Counted from the first letter of the stretch, positions 51,919 through 62,231 are shown. The stretch is 64,000 nt of DNA from Iocasia fonsfrigidae (GCF_017751145.1 NZ_CP046640.1:372001-436000), one strand, 5' to 3'. The notes: generated from the sequence alone by a model not told the origin. Made by a program: numbers and translations.

Positions 51919-52308
51919 TAATCATCCTCCTGCAGTAATATTATTTTGAGTTTAATACCTCTTATTACGCTTTATTACGCTGTTTTTCTATTATTTCCGT
52001 TAATAAAGACAACTATAACAAGTTTAACACAAATCTGTGATATTATCTAGTAAATAACTTATTACTATTATAGTTAAAATTTCTGCTTAGCCATTTGCTA
52101 AATGAACGTTAAAAAAGCTCCAGCCTGCATAGAAGGCTATGAATTTGGTTGGGTAACATAAAGTGCAAAATGTGACAGGCGAACCGTCCCTATGTCCGGT
52201 ATTTTTTATTTCTTGCATGAGTTTTTTTCCTGTGATATAATATTGCTAGCTGTGTTAAAATGATTGGATATGTTTTCGGATAACTGTTTTGAGAAAGAGG
52301 TGAAATAA
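51919..52308. other. 390-nt intergenic region with REP-like half-site
   Basis: Between divergent genes. It holds a REP-like half at 52169-52198 (GTGACAGGCGAACCGTCCCT then ATGTCC), matching one arm style of the palindrome at 50531, and the rpmE promoter at 52213. A duplicated TTATTACGCT occurs at 51962-51980. I see no gene or structured RNA otherwise. Confidence 0.5.
52213..52241 (+). promoter_or_regulatory. Extended -10 promoter for rpmE
   Basis: TTGCAT (52213-52218), 17-nt spacer, TATAAT (52236-52241) preceded by TGA. Confidence 0.75.
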
Positions 52309-52518
52309 ATGAATAAAGGGATTCATCCAGAACTCCAGGATACGACTGTTGTTTGTGCATGTGGTGCTGAGTACAAGACTAAATCCACTAAAGAGAATAT
52401 ACATGTTGAGGTATGTTCTAACTGCCATCCTTTTTATACTGGTAAACAGCGTAAAGCTGCTAAGGGTGGTAGGATTGAAAGATTTAATAAAAAATATGGC
52501 CTCTCTGAGGATGAATAG
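52309..52518 (+). CDS. rpmE: 50S ribosomal protein L31 (zinc-binding form)
   Basis: 69 residues. [17 protein letters not shown], then [16 protein letters not shown]. Cys16, Cys18, Cys36 and Cys39 form the zinc site of the C+ type of L31. GAAAGAGGTGAAATAA precedes the ATG. The order rpmE, yqhQ-like, prfA, prmC, ywlC is widespread in Firmicutes. Confidence 0.97.
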   Translation: MNKGIHPELQDTTVVCACGAEYKTKSTKENIHVEVCSNCHPFYTGKQRKAAKGGRIERFNKKYGLSEDE

Positions 52519-52607
52519 AGGATCGGCAGGGTTGATGGGCAGGGCTTGATAGAGCTCTGCTTTTTTTATAGAAGGTGTGTAATTGAGATAAATGAGAGGT
52601 GAAAAAA

Positions 52608-53492
52608 ATGAGTAAAACAAATTATGGGGGACAGGCGGTTATTGAAGGTGTTATGATGATGGGCAAGGATAAGATAGGTATTGCTGTCCGCCGTTCACCT
52701 GATGATATAGTAATAGAAGAGAGGGAATTAAAACCTCTTGATAAAAGGTTTTCTTTTCTGAAATGGCCCTTTATCAGGGGTGTTGTTAGTCTCTTCAGGA
52801 CATTAATTATTGGTTTAAAGGCCTTAAATTTCTCTGCAGAACAGGTTATGGAGGAGGAAGGAGAGGAGATTAAACCACTGGAATTGGCTTTAAGTATGCT
52901 GCTGGCCTTTTCTTTTGCTATCTTGCTCTTTGTTGTACTTCCAGCGGGAATTATTCATTTTATACAGGGGTATATTGACAATAATATTATACTAAATCTC
53001 TTTGAGGGTATAATTAAAATTACTACCTTTCTCGGGTATTTATTTATTATATCCCGCTTTAATGATATAAAAAGGGTTTTTCGCTACCATGGTGCTGAAC
53101 ATAAGGTTATCTTCAATTATGAATCAGGCCAGGAGCTTTCTGTTAAAAATGCCCGCAAATTTACGACTTTTCACCCCCGCTGTGGGACTAATTTTTTATT
53201 TATAGTTATTCTATTAAGTATCTTTTTCTTTTCATTCTTTGGACGCCCACCCCTTTTACAGAGAATCCTGTATCATATTATGCTTCTTCCTGTTATTGCC
53301 GGGACATCATATGAGATTATTAAATTATCAGGTAAAGATAGTGTTAACCCACTTATAAAATTAATAGCAACACCTGGGTTGTGGGTACAGAGATTGACTA
53401 CAGCTGAACCAGATGATTCCATGCTGGAGGTAGCTATCCTTGCCTTGAAAACTGTCCTGCCTAATGATGAAAGGGATGAGGAAAATGAATAA
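52608..53492 (+). CDS. yqhQ: DUF1385 (YqhQ-like) membrane protein
   Basis: 294 residues. [25 protein letters not shown] is the diagnostic head; several membrane helices follow (about 100-170, 200-240), separated by [17 protein letters not shown] and [13 protein letters not shown], conserved His/Cys segments of DUF1385. Function unproven to my knowledge. GAGAGGTGAAAAA supports ATG 52608 over the GTG nine bases earlier. It overlaps the prfA start by 8 nt. Confidence 0.9.
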   Translation: MSKTNYGGQAVIEGVMMMGKDKIGIAVRRSPDDIVIEERELKPLDKRFSFLKWPFIRGVVSLFRTLIIGLKALNFSAEQVMEEEGEEIKPLELALSMLLAFSFAILLFVVLPAGIIHFIQGYIDNNIILNLFEGIIKITTFLGYLFIISRFNDIKRVFRYHGAEHKVIFNYESGQELSVKNARKFTTFHPRCGTNFLFIVILLSIFFFSFFGRPPLLQRILYHIMLLPVIAGTSYEIIKLSGKDSVNPLIKLIATPGLWVQRLTTAEPDDSMLEVAILALKTVLPNDERDEENE

Positions 53493-54564
53493 TATGGATT
53501 TAATAGAAAAACTCGATAAACTCCAGAATGATTACCAGGAACTGAATAAGAGGATTAGTGACCCGGAGGTTATCAATGATACTAACCGGTATCAAAAACT
53601 ATTAAAAAAACATGCTAAATTAAAGAAGGTAGTAGATAAGTATAAACATTATAAAGAAATCCTGGCTGGTATTAAAGAAGCCCGGGATATATTGGAAGGT
53701 GAGGAAGAAGCAGATGTCTGCGAACTGGCTGAATTGGAACTGGCTGAGCTGGAACCAGAGCAGGAGAAACTGGAAGAAGAACTCCCGGTAATGCTTCTTC
53801 CTGAAGACCCCAATGATGAAAAGAATGTTATTGTGGAAGTCAGGGCCGGAGCCGGTGGGGATGAAGCCGGTCTCTTTGCTGCTGACCTATATCGTATGTA
53901 TTCCCGTTATGCTGAAAAACAGGGCTGGAAGGTTGAAGCAATGAGCTCTAATTCTTCCGGTATCGGTGGTTTTAAAGAAGTGATTTTTACTGTTGAGGGA
54001 ACAGATGTCTTCCGCAGATTAAAATATGAGAGTGGGGTCCACCGTGTTCAACGGGTACCTGCTACGGAATCCAGTGGGAGGATTCATACCTCAACAGCAA
54101 CTGTGGCGGTTCTGCCAGAGGCAGAGGAGGTAGAACTGGAGATAGATCCCAATGAATTAAAAATAGATGTCTATCGTTCAAGTGGACCTGGTGGTCAGAG
54201 TGTTAACACCACAGACTCTGCTGTCAGGATTACCCATGAACCAACTGGGCTGGTTGTTTCCTGCCAGGATGAAAAATCTCAGCATAAGAATAAGGCCAAG
54301 GCTATGAGGGTGTTAAGGGCGCGTTTAAAGGAAAAATATGAACAGGAACAGCAGGCTGAAATAGATGAGGCTCGTAAGAGTCAGGTAGGTACTGGGGAGA
54401 GAAGTGAAAAAATCAGGACATACAACTTTCCACAGGGTCGGGTTAGTGATCATAGAATAAATCTGACTGTCCACAAACTCGAACAGATACTCGGTGGGGA
54501 TTTAGATATTGTTATTGAAGAATTGATCAAAGAGGATACGATGAAAAGGCTGCAGAAGGTGTAA
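53485..54564 (+). CDS. prfA: Peptide chain release factor 1
   Basis: About 359 residues. Recognises UAA and UAG. The PAT tripeptide in [20 protein letters not shown] is the RF1 anticodon-like motif, and [18 protein letters not shown] carries the catalytic GGQ. ATG 53485 is chosen because AAAGGG lies 9 nt upstream and the typical N terminus [10 protein letters not shown] follows; ATG 53494 is also possible. prmC, which methylates this GGQ glutamine, follows 3 nt later. Confidence 0.97.
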   Translation: MNNMDLIEKLDKLQNDYQELNKRISDPEVINDTNRYQKLLKKHAKLKKVVDKYKHYKEILAGIKEARDILEGEEEADVCELAELELAELEPEQEKLEEELPVMLLPEDPNDEKNVIVEVRAGAGGDEAGLFAADLYRMYSRYAEKQGWKVEAMSSNSSGIGGFKEVIFTVEGTDVFRRLKYESGVHRVQRVPATESSGRIHTSTATVAVLPEAEEVELEIDPNELKIDVYRSSGPGGQSVNTTDSAVRITHEPTGLVVSCQDEKSQHKNKAKAMRVLRARLKEKYEQEQQAEIDEARKSQVGTGERSEKIRTYNFPQGRVSDHRINLTVHKLEQILGGDLDIVIEELIKEDTMKRLQKV

Positions 54565-54567
54565 GTA

Positions 54568-55422
54568 GTGAATATCAAAGAAATATTAACTGCAACCATA
54601 GATTTTTTTAAAAAACACAAGATACCTGATTCCAGACTTGATGCAGAGGTATTACTGGCCCATCTTCTGGATATTGAGCGGATCCAGCTCTATGTTAAAT
54701 ATGACCTACCTTTAGAGCCTCAAGAGGTAGCTGCTTACCGGGAACTAGTAAGAAAAAGGGCAGAACGTGTTCCAGTTGCCTATTTGACCGGAGAAAAGGA
54801 GTTCATGTCACTTCCTTTAGTAGTGAACAAAAATGTCCTGATACCAAGACCAGAGACAGAGCTGTTGGTTGAATATGTTATAGATTATTGCCAGGACAAG
54901 GGGATTGACGGGCCGAATATAGTTGATGTCGGAACAGGCAGCGGGGCTATTGCAGTTAGCCTTGCTCATTATTTACCTGCTGCCAGGGTCCTGGGAATTG
55001 ATCTTTCTGCTGAAGCATTGGCAGTTGCCCGTTTAAATATTGATAAATTGGGATATACTGGACGTGTAAAGGTTATTAAAGGTAATTTGTTGAAACCACT
55101 TCTAAAAATGGAAAAAGATAATGTGGATATTATAGTTTCTAATCCCCCCTATATCCCCAGGAATGAACTGGGAAATCTTTCACCTGAAGTAAGACAGGAG
55201 CCCTGGATGGCACTCGATGGTGGAAAAGATGGACTAGATTATTACCGCCAGTTAATCAAGCAGGCTAAAGCTGTACTGGTCAGGGGAGGTATAATTGTGC
55301 TTGAAATTGCCTATAATCAGGGGAAAAGTGTAGTAGCTCTTTTTGATGATGATTGGGAGGATATTAAAGTAAAAAAGGATTATGCTGGATCTGAGCGGCT
55401 CATTACAGCTGCTTTAGTTTAG
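54568..55422 (+). CDS. prmC: Release factor glutamine methyltransferase
   Basis: 284 residues. SAM-dependent enzyme that N5-methylates the glutamine of the GGQ motif in RF1/RF2. An N-terminal helical domain (about 1-80) is followed by RVPVAYLTGEKEFMSLPL, LIPRPETELLVEYVI, SAM motif VDVGTGSGAIAVSLA, and the catalytic NPPY in DIIVSNPPYIPRNE. GTG start 54568. Its position after prfA is the standard arrangement. Confidence 0.96.
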   Translation: MNIKEILTATIDFFKKHKIPDSRLDAEVLLAHLLDIERIQLYVKYDLPLEPQEVAAYRELVRKRAERVPVAYLTGEKEFMSLPLVVNKNVLIPRPETELLVEYVIDYCQDKGIDGPNIVDVGTGSGAIAVSLAHYLPAARVLGIDLSAEALAVARLNIDKLGYTGRVKVIKGNLLKPLLKMEKDNVDIIVSNPPYIPRNELGNLSPEVRQEPWMALDGGKDGLDYYRQLIKQAKAVLVRGGIIVLEIAYNQGKSVVALFDDDWEDIKVKKDYAGSERLITAALV

Positions 55423-55434
55423 AGGTGTAAGAGA

Positions 55435-56514
55435 ATGGACTATACAACAGTACTGGAAAAAATAGATGAAAGTTTACTGGATATAAATAAGATAGATAGC
55501 TTAAAAAGACACAGGGTTATCAAGATGGCTGCAGCCCTCCTGCAGCAGGGGGAGCTGGTGGCCTTCCCGACAGAGACTGTTTATGGACTGGGGGCAGATG
55601 CAGGCAGTGGAGAAGCTGTGGCCAGGATTTTTCAGGTCAAAGGACGTCCCCAGGATAATCCCCTGATAGTACATATTGCTGGTAAAAAGCAATTAGCTGA
55701 TATTACGGTTAATAACTTATCTGCTACAGCAGAAAAATTGATTGAGCGCTTCTGGCCGGGACCATTAACACTGATTATGGAGAAAAGCCCACTGATAGCA
55801 GCGGAAACAACAGCTGGATTGGCAAGTGTTGCGGTTAGAATGCCTTCCCATCCGGTAGCCCTGGCTTTGATTGAGGAGAGTGGTCTTCCCCTGGCGGCAC
55901 CAAGTGCTAACAGATCAGGGGCTCCAAGTCCAACTCTAGCTGGGCATGTCCTGGATGATTTAAAAGGAAGAATTCCTCTGATAGTAGGTGGTGGGCCCTG
56001 CAGTATAGGTGTTGAATCTACTGTGCTTGATGTCAGGGGGAATCAACCGCTTATTCTACGTCCAGGCGGGATTAGCCGTGAAGAAATTGAAGAAGTCCTC
56101 GGCTATCATATATCTTCAGCAGGGGCTATCAGTAAGGATTCCAATAAAAAACCTGCCTCTCCAGGTATGAAGTACCGACACTATTCGCCAGAAACACCGG
56201 TTTACTTAAAAAAATTAAGTGCTGATACTATGGCTGCTGAGCTGGCTAAGTACCAGGGGGAAGCTGTCGCCTTTCTAATTACCGATGAAACTGCTTGTGG
56301 TCTCACAGCTGTGGCAGAAGAACTGCTGGAAGATAAGGTGTTTATGACAATGGGTTCCAGATATACCCCGGAGAGATATGCCTCACAGGTCTTTGCTGTT
56401 CTACGTAAGCTAGACAGGCTTGGTTTGACCAGGATTATTGCTGAGGAAATACCGGAAAGAGGTTTAGGTGCTGCGGTAATGAACCGTCTACAGAAAGCCA
56501 GTCTTAAGGAATAG
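55435..56514 (+). CDS. L-threonylcarbamoyladenylate synthase (Sua5/YwlC type)
   Basis: 359 residues. Makes threonylcarbamoyl-AMP from Thr, bicarbonate and ATP for the t6A37 modification of tRNA. YrdC domain (about 25-215): LVAFPTETVYGLGADAGSG, VKGRPQDNPLIVHI, RFWPGPLTLIM, VAVRMPSHPVALAL, SANRSGAPSPT and SIGVESTVLDV. C-terminal Sua5 domain (about 240-355) starts with SPGMKYRHYSPETPV. GAGGTGTAAGAGA precedes the ATG. Confidence 0.95.
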   Translation: MDYTTVLEKIDESLLDINKIDSLKRHRVIKMAAALLQQGELVAFPTETVYGLGADAGSGEAVARIFQVKGRPQDNPLIVHIAGKKQLADITVNNLSATAEKLIERFWPGPLTLIMEKSPLIAAETTAGLASVAVRMPSHPVALALIEESGLPLAAPSANRSGAPSPTLAGHVLDDLKGRIPLIVGGGPCSIGVESTVLDVRGNQPLILRPGGISREEIEEVLGYHISSAGAISKDSNKKPASPGMKYRHYSPETPVYLKKLSADTMAAELAKYQGEAVAFLITDETACGLTAVAEELLEDKVFMTMGSRYTPERYASQVFAVLRKLDRLGLTRIIAEEIPERGLGAAVMNRLQKASLKE

Positions 56515-56617
56515 GGAGTACTTAGAATAGAGCCCTGTAAGCTGACATACATATATATTATTTAGATAAAGAAAGATATCGTTGTTTTTAAGATTAATTT
56601 ATAGGGAGCTGAAGGTA

Positions 56618-57193
56618 TTGAGTCTTTTGGAGACGCTTACCCTGGCAATTGCCCTGGGCACAGATGCCTTTTCCGTTGCTATTGTCTGTGGGGTACAACA
56701 ATTTAAGACTAAAAGTATTATTCAGATAAGCCTGATTATAGCTGCTTTTCATATTATAATGCCGCTAACTGGGTTTTATGGAGGGAGATTTATTCAGGAC
56801 CTCTTAATTTCTATTTTTAATTTAAAGGGGAGTATAGACAGGGTTTTTAATATTATTGGTGCAGGTCTGTTATTATTAATAGGTATCTATATGGTTCTTG
56901 AAAAATGGCTTGATACCAGAGATGATATCTGCAATTTTAAGCTGAGCGGCTGGGGAATGATAGTACTGGCTTTCAGTGTCAGTATTGATTCATTATCTAT
57001 TGGTATTAGTCTCGGCATGCTGGGTGATATTACTCTTTTAGTGGTATTGGTAATTGGGAGTACAGCAGGTCTAATGATGGGAACAGGGCTTTATTTTGGT
57101 TCAAAGTTAGGCCATTTTCTAGGTGAAGAGGCTCAGTTTTTAGGCGGGATAGTCCTTATCTTTTTGGGACTGCACTTTGCTGGATTTATTTGA
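56618..57193 (+). CDS. mntP: Manganese efflux pump MntP
   Basis: About 191 residues, six membrane helices with internal twofold repeat: LAIALGTDAFSVAIVCGVQQ in the first half and AFSVSIDSLSIGISLGMLG in the second, each with the Asp of the family. HFAGFI at the end is typical. TTG 56618 has GGGAG 9 nt upstream and gives the usual length, so the longer in-frame reading from 56582 is rejected. I see no manganese riboswitch in the short upstream gap. Confidence 0.9.
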   Translation: MSLLETLTLAIALGTDAFSVAIVCGVQQFKTKSIIQISLIIAAFHIIMPLTGFYGGRFIQDLLISIFNLKGSIDRVFNIIGAGLLLLIGIYMVLEKWLDTRDDICNFKLSGWGMIVLAFSVSIDSLSIGISLGMLGDITLLVVLVIGSTAGLMMGTGLYFGSKLGHFLGEEAQFLGGIVLIFLGLHFAGFI

Positions 57194-57219
57194 AATTAAA
57201 ACAGAAGGAGTGGTAATGC

Positions 57220-58194
57220 TTGCCAGAGTTAGTATTTGTTTGTACAGGTAATACCTGCCGTAGTCCGATGGCAGAATATATCTTTCGCAAATTACTGGCT
57301 GAGGAGGGTTTGAAGAATTGGCAGGTAAGTTCAGCAGGTTTAATGGCCCTCCCAGGTCAGTCTATTAGTGCGATGGCTCGTAAGGTGATGGAAGAAGATG
57401 GGACAAAGGTTGATGGACACTTAAGTCGTTTGCTCAGCAGAAAGATCCTGGAACGGGCTGACGTGGTACTGACTATGACAGATCATCATCGTAAGATGAT
57501 CTTGGACAGCTACCCTGAGTTCAGTAATAAAGTATTTACTATCAGGGGTTTTCTTGGAGAGAAAGGTAAGATAGATATAAGTGATCCATATGGACAGCCT
57601 GAGGAAAGGTATAGAGAAATCAGGGATGAAATAAAAAAAATTTCAAAAATGTTACTGGGTAAATTGAATTATTTTTCTTTAAAAGAAGAAGGTAATTTAA
57701 GAAATCTGGAGAATAATAAGCATAGAGGTGATAAAGTGAATATTGCAATAGGTTCAGATCATGCTGGATATGAATTCAAACAGGAGATTATCAAGTATTT
57801 GGAGGATGAAGGTTATCAGTATAAAGATATGGGTACTGATTCTACAGTGTCTATTGATTACCCTGATTATGGATATAAAGTTGCCTCTGCAGTTGCTGAA
57901 GGTGAATATGATAAGGGTATTTTAATATGTGGGACAGGTATCGGGATGTCCATTACGGCCAATAAGGTAAAAGGAATCAGGGCTGCCCTCTGTCATGATG
58001 TTTTCTCCGCCAGGGCAACCCGCAACCATAATAATTCCAATGTTTTAGCAATGGGGGCCCGTGTAATTGGAATTGGTCTGGCTCTCGAAATTGTTAAGAC
58101 ATGGTTAGGTGAGGATTTTGATGGTGGAAGACATCAGAGGAGAGTAGATAAGATGCATTCCATAGAAAGGGGAGAATATAAAGGAGATGAGTAA
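57220..58194 (+). CDS. rpiB: YwlE protein-arginine phosphatase fused to ribose-5-phosphate isomerase B
   Basis: One frame of 324 residues. Residues 1-155: low-molecular-weight phosphatase, with [18 protein letters not shown] (CX5R loop; the Thr in GNT is the residue linked to phospho-arginine preference in YwlE) and [13 protein letters not shown] (general acid Asp). A linker of about 20 residues follows. Residues from about 173: RpiB with [44 protein letters not shown] and [14 protein letters not shown]. Within the linker AGAGG (57724-57728) lies 7 nt before an in-frame GTG (57736), so RpiB may also be made alone. In Bacillus the two are separate neighbours. Confidence 0.92.
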   Translation: MPELVFVCTGNTCRSPMAEYIFRKLLAEEGLKNWQVSSAGLMALPGQSISAMARKVMEEDGTKVDGHLSRLLSRKILERADVVLTMTDHHRKMILDSYPEFSNKVFTIRGFLGEKGKIDISDPYGQPEERYREIRDEIKKISKMLLGKLNYFSLKEEGNLRNLENNKHRGDKVNIAIGSDHAGYEFKQEIIKYLEDEGYQYKDMGTDSTVSIDYPDYGYKVASAVAEGEYDKGILICGTGIGMSITANKVKGIRAALCHDVFSARATRNHNNSNVLAMGARVIGIGLALEIVKTWLGEDFDGGRHQRRVDKMHSIERGEYKGDE

Positions 58195-58816
58195 TGCTGT
58201 AGTAATTGACCATCCATTAATTCAACATAAATTGGCTTTATTGAGAGATAAGGATACAGGCCCCAAGGAATTCAGAGAACTGGCTAATGAAATAGCAACA
58301 CTGATGGCATATGAAGTAACTCGTGACCTCCCATTAAAGGAGGTTGAGATTGAAACCCCGATTAAAAAGGCTAAATTCAAGATGATTGAGGGAAAAAAAT
58401 TGGGCATTGTTCCTATTTTGCGGGCAGGCCTGGGTATGCTTGATGGTGTTTTAAAACTTATTCCTACGGCCAGGGTTGGCCATGTTGGCCTCTATCGTGA
58501 CCCGGAGACACTGGAGGCAGTAGAATATTATTGTAAGATGCCTACAGATGTGAGTGAAAGGGATTTGATTGTGGTAGACCCTATGCTGGCAACAGGTGGT
58601 TCTGCTTCAGCGGCAATTAGCTTTGTGAAAGAAAAGGATCCCAGGAGTATTAAGTTAATGTGTCTGGTCTCTGCTCAGGTAGGGATAGATAGGGTGAAGA
58701 AAGACCACCCTGATGTAGAAATTTATACAGCAGCCATTGATGAAAAACTAAATGATCATGCCTATATTGTTCCAGGTCTAGGAGATGCTGGTGACAGATT
58801 ATATGGCACCAGGTAA
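58187..58816 (+). CDS. upp: Uracil phosphoribosyltransferase
   Basis: 209 residues. Salvages uracil to UMP with [24 protein letters not shown] is the usual N terminus; [40 protein letters not shown], and the PRPP loop [16 protein letters not shown] follow, ending [15 protein letters not shown]. The start overlaps rpiB by 8 nt, and AAAGGGGAG is 10 nt upstream. Confidence 0.97.
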   Translation: MSNAVVIDHPLIQHKLALLRDKDTGPKEFRELANEIATLMAYEVTRDLPLKEVEIETPIKKAKFKMIEGKKLGIVPILRAGLGMLDGVLKLIPTARVGHVGLYRDPETLEAVEYYCKMPTDVSERDLIVVDPMLATGGSASAAISFVKEKDPRSIKLMCLVSAQVGIDRVKKDHPDVEIYTAAIDEKLNDHAYIVPGLGDAGDRLYGTR

Positions 58817-58883
58817 TCCAGAAATTTCCTTTGAATCACTATACATAGTCTGGTAATATGAATGAAGAAAGAGGGATGTTCTC

Positions 58884-59942
58884 ATGCAGACTTATATAAG
58901 TGTATTTTTATTGGCCTTAATGGCAACTTATATTCTAACACCACTTACTAAACAGATAGCCCTATCTATTGGTGCAGTAGATATCCCCAATAACAGGAGG
59001 ATAAATAAAAAGGCAGTACCAACCCTGGGTGGGATTGCTATCTATCTTGGGTTTTTAATTCCAATTATATTAAATATGTCTTTGAATAAAACTCTGATAG
59101 GAATTCTGCTTGGCGGGACATTTATTTTGCTGGTTGGTATTATAGATGATCTGTATGAACTATCACCAGCATGGAAATTAATAGGACAGATTCTGGCTGC
59201 CTGTATACTCCTATTCTTTGGGATCAAGGTTGAGTTTATTACTAATCCCTTTGGAGGCATGCTATATCTTGGTTACTGGGGTGTTCCGCTGACCCTTTTC
59301 TGGGTTGTCGGGATAACAAATACTGTTAATCTTGTTGATGGTTTAGATGGCCTGGCAGCAGGTATTTCGGCTATTGCGGCCTTTATATTGTTTCTGGTAG
59401 CCCTGCAGGAGGGCCAGACTTTTGCTGCTGTACTGGCACTGACCTTAGCCAGTAGTTCACTGGGCTTTTTGCGTTTTAATTTTAATCCTGCTGATATCTT
59501 TATGGGGGATACTGGTGCTATGTTTTTAGGTTATATGCTGGCCGCTATATCAGTAAGTGGTGCCTTAAAGAGTGCTGCTACTGTAACACTGGTGGTTCCA
59601 GTTCTGGCTCTTGGTGTGCCTATTTTTGATACAATCTTTGCTATAATTAGGCGTCTTCATAATGGTAAACCAATTGGAGAGGCAGATAATGGTCATATAC
59701 ACCACAGATTACTGGCCTTGGGGATGAATCAACGCCAGGCGGTATTAAGTGTCTATGGGATTAGTGTATGTCTGGGTTTGATGGCTTTGATTATCAATGG
59801 GGCTAATCTGCATGATGCCTTTGTAATTCTCGGGATTGTAATAGTGGTTCTCATTTATGGTGCCTGGAAACTGGGTATTTTCTCGGTTGAGGTACCCGCT
59901 AAAGGAAACGGCCTGGAGAAAAGTAATTTTCAGGATATATAA
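58884..59942 (+). CDS. Polyprenyl-phosphate N-acetylglucosamine-1-phosphate transferase (WecA/TagO family)
   Basis: 352 residues, about 11 membrane helices. Transfers a UDP-sugar phosphate to undecaprenyl phosphate, starting O-antigen, enterobacterial-common-antigen-like or teichoic-type polymers. RINKKAVPTLGGIAIYLGF, IIDDLYELSPAWKLIGQ (DD), NLVDGLDGLAAG, FMGDTGAMFLGY and the terminal NGHIHHRLLALG (HIHH) are hallmarks. In this outer-membrane organism it is the likely first step of O-antigen synthesis. GGGATGTTCTC lies before the ATG. Terminator at 59976. Confidence 0.92.
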   Translation: MQTYISVFLLALMATYILTPLTKQIALSIGAVDIPNNRRINKKAVPTLGGIAIYLGFLIPIILNMSLNKTLIGILLGGTFILLVGIIDDLYELSPAWKLIGQILAACILLFFGIKVEFITNPFGGMLYLGYWGVPLTLFWVVGITNTVNLVDGLDGLAAGISAIAAFILFLVALQEGQTFAAVLALTLASSSLGFLRFNFNPADIFMGDTGAMFLGYMLAAISVSGALKSAATVTLVVPVLALGVPIFDTIFAIIRRLHNGKPIGEADNGHIHHRLLALGMNQRQAVLSVYGISVCLGLMALIINGANLHDAFVILGIVIVVLIYGAWKLGIFSVEVPAKGNGLEKSNFQDI

Positions 59943-59975
59943 TTCTTTTATTTAATATGACTGCAAATTATAAAC

Positions 59976-60007
59976 TCCGGTAATCATACCGGGTTTTCTT
60001 TTTTGGG
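59976..60007 (+). terminator. Terminator before the atp operon
   Basis: CCGGTA (59977-59982) with TACCGG (59987-59992), ATCA loop, then GTTTTCTTTTTT. Confidence 0.85.
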
Positions 60008-60360
60008 GCATTGTCATCATTATTAAATCCTTGACAGGAAGGGAAAATTGTGTTAAAGTATTATTGCGAAAATTGAATTATCCCTATTTCGTATGTATTG
60101 TATAAGTAATGATTATATAAGTGCTTACTTGTATCAGGTATAGGCATTAATATTTGACATGTTTTTATACTAATGATATTATTTATGATAAATGAGTCTT
60201 CCTTTTTTAAGTATTGATGACTGTTGACCAATTTTGTTCAGGGAAATTATGTAATTTTAGATAATTTTAAAGACTGATAAATTTTTGATAAAATTAGAGG
60301 ATTTTTAATTTACATATAGAATTAATATAAACTAAAGGTTATGGAGAGAAAGAAGCGAAG
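60008..60360 (+). other. 353-nt upstream region of the atp operon
   Basis: Holds the promoter at 60154-60182 and an untranslated leader of about 170 nt. A stretch at 60258-60285 (GATAATTTTAAAGACTGATA) weakly resembles the left end of repeat family B and may be a decayed copy. No gene seen. Confidence 0.4.
60154..60182 (+). promoter_or_regulatory. Promoter of the atp operon
   Basis: TTGACA (60154-60159), 17-nt spacer, TATTAT (60177-60182) with TGA extension. Confidence 0.75.
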
Positions 60361-60603
60361 ATGAAGAAGGATAATAATTATAGGATGGTTATTCAGGCCC
60401 TGGCACTGCTTACTCAGTTAGGACTGGTTGTGCTGGCCAATATTGCAGTGGGTTTTTTTCTGGGACGTTTACTTGATAATGTATTACATATGGATTCTTT
60501 TTTTAGTATTATAGGTATTATCCTTGGAGTCTTGTCTGGTTTTTATTCTGTATACCGTCTGGTGATTAAGATTTCAGGTGATGAAAATGATGATATTTCA
60601 TAA
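60361..60603 (+). CDS. AtpZ/AtpI-like small membrane protein
   Basis: 80 residues with two membrane helices: ALALLTQLGLVVLANIAVGFFLG and FSIIGIILGVLSGFYSVYRLV. The pattern fits the AtpZ family (a putative Mg2+/Ca2+ transport or assembly helper) found at the start of many Firmicutes ATP synthase operons. First gene of the operon, with GGAGAGAAAGAAG upstream. A separate, larger AtpI is encoded between the two c-subunit genes. Confidence 0.8.
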   Translation: MKKDNNYRMVIQALALLTQLGLVVLANIAVGFFLGRLLDNVLHMDSFFSIIGIILGVLSGFYSVYRLVIKISGDENDDIS

Positions 60604-60761
60604 AAATATGTTTTTATATATTTTAATTTAAAATTGGTAATTTGATTTTGTGATTTTGTTAACAGCATTGACAATTTTATTTTAATAGAAAAATTGCTTG
60701 TTGAGATAATATAAAGATAGCTAGTTCGAAAATCAAATTACATGTAAAAGGAGGGAAAACA

Positions 60762-61427
60762 ATGAATCCAGGTCCAAAGGTTGTTACATATATGTTTGGG
60801 AATGAGAATTTACCGATTACAGATACATTAATTGTCGGCTGGGTTGTTGTCTTGCTGGTTATTATTTTTGCCAGGTATGCTACCAGGAAATTGAGTATGA
60901 AGCCTGATTCGGCTCAGAATGCTGTTGAACTTTTAATTGAAACAATTCATGAACAAATAGAACCAATGCTGCCAGGAGAAGGCTGGAAATTTCTTCCGTT
61001 TATTGCCACTATTTTTATCTATGTAGGTGTCAGCAATTTAATAGGTCTTATCCCTATCCCTGGTAATGTCAGTCCAACCGGTGATTTGAATACTACTCTT
61101 GGTTTAGCACTAATGGTTTTTTTGCTTAGTAATTATCATGGAATGAAGGAAGTGGGTCTATGGGGTTATTTAAAAGGCTTTGCTGAGCCGGTGATATTTC
61201 TGCTGCCTATTAATGTTATAGGGGAGCTGGCTAAACCAATCTCACATTCTTTCAGGCTCTTTGGGAATGTTGTTGGTGGTGGAATAATTATAACCTTGAT
61301 TTATCAGGCTGTACCCTGGCTGATACCTGTTCCACTTCATGCCTGGTTTGACCTCTTTGTAGGGCTAATCCAGACCTTAATTTTTGGTATGGTAGCAATA
61401 GCCTATATTTCTGTAGCTAAGTCTTAA
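60762..61427 (+). CDS. atpB: F-type ATP synthase subunit a
   Basis: 221 residues, five to six membrane helices; forms the ion half-channels beside the c-ring. The essential Arg165 lies in AKPISHSFRLFGNVVGGG, and Gln204 in LIQTLIFGMVAIAYISVA corresponds to E. coli Gln252. The N terminus is short. AAAGGAGGGAAAAC is a strong ribosome site. A 158-nt gap separates it from atpZ, without a clear promoter. Confidence 0.95.
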   Translation: MNPGPKVVTYMFGNENLPITDTLIVGWVVVLLVIIFARYATRKLSMKPDSAQNAVELLIETIHEQIEPMLPGEGWKFLPFIATIFIYVGVSNLIGLIPIPGNVSPTGDLNTTLGLALMVFLLSNYHGMKEVGLWGYLKGFAEPVIFLLPINVIGELAKPISHSFRLFGNVVGGGIIITLIYQAVPWLIPVPLHAWFDLFVGLIQTLIFGMVAIAYISVAKS

Positions 61428-61451
61428 TAAATAATGCTAATGCATTGATGA

Positions 61452-61766
<315 letters not shown>

Positions 61767-61798
61767 TAAGATTAATTAAATCAAAGATAATAGGTGAT

Positions 61799-62212
61799 AT
61801 GGTGAAAAATTACAATGATCCAGTAAAAGTCCAGAAGGAAATATTAAAAAAAACATATTTAATCTCACTTGTTCCGATAATATCAACCCTGGTAATGGGT
61901 GAGTTTTCCTCTCTGCTGGGATTTGTTTTTGGTTTACTAATTAGCACCTTATTACTTAGATTAAAATTTGTACTTATTAACCGTTCTTTAGATATGTCAG
62001 AAGCAAAGGCAAATACCTTTATCAGGAATCGTTATTTTATAGAATATCTTATCTATTTTCTTGTTCTATTTGTTTCAGCCCGCAACCCGACACTGGACTT
62101 TTTAGCAGCAGCTATTGGTCTTTTTATGATAAAATTTACTGTCATAGCCTGGGTTGTACTGGATTTATTTAGAGATAAACTGAAGAAAAAGATAGAGTCT
62201 TATGAGGATTAG
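61799..62212 (+). CDS. atpI: ATP synthase protein I (AtpI)
   Basis: About 137 residues, four membrane helices, AtpI family: KTYLISLVPIISTLVMGEFSSL, FVFGLLISTLLLRLKFVLINRSL, FIRNRYFIEYLIYFLVLFVSA and IGLFMIKFTVIAWVVLDLF. In known cases AtpI helps assemble the c-ring, notably of Na+-type synthases. It lies between the two c-subunit genes, an unusual place, as it normally comes first. ATG 61799 or GTG 61802 (AGG 4 or 7 nt upstream) is preferred over the TTG 61763 that overlaps the c1 stop. Confidence 0.8.
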   Translation: MVKNYNDPVKVQKEILKKTYLISLVPIISTLVMGEFSSLLGFVFGLLISTLLLRLKFVLINRSLDMSEAKANTFIRNRYFIEYLIYFLVLFVSARNPTLDFLAAAIGLFMIKFTVIAWVVLDLFRDKLKKKIESYED

Positions 62213-62231
62213 TATAGTAGTTATTTTATAA

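Noticed and set aside
56582-56617. Longer N terminus for MntP
   Set aside because: TTG 56618 has a well-spaced ribosome site and gives the usual length; the extension is not conserved in type.
60258-60285. Third copy of repeat B upstream of the atp operon
   Set aside because: Only about 27 nt resemble the left end, with many mismatches and no pairing arm; too weak to call.
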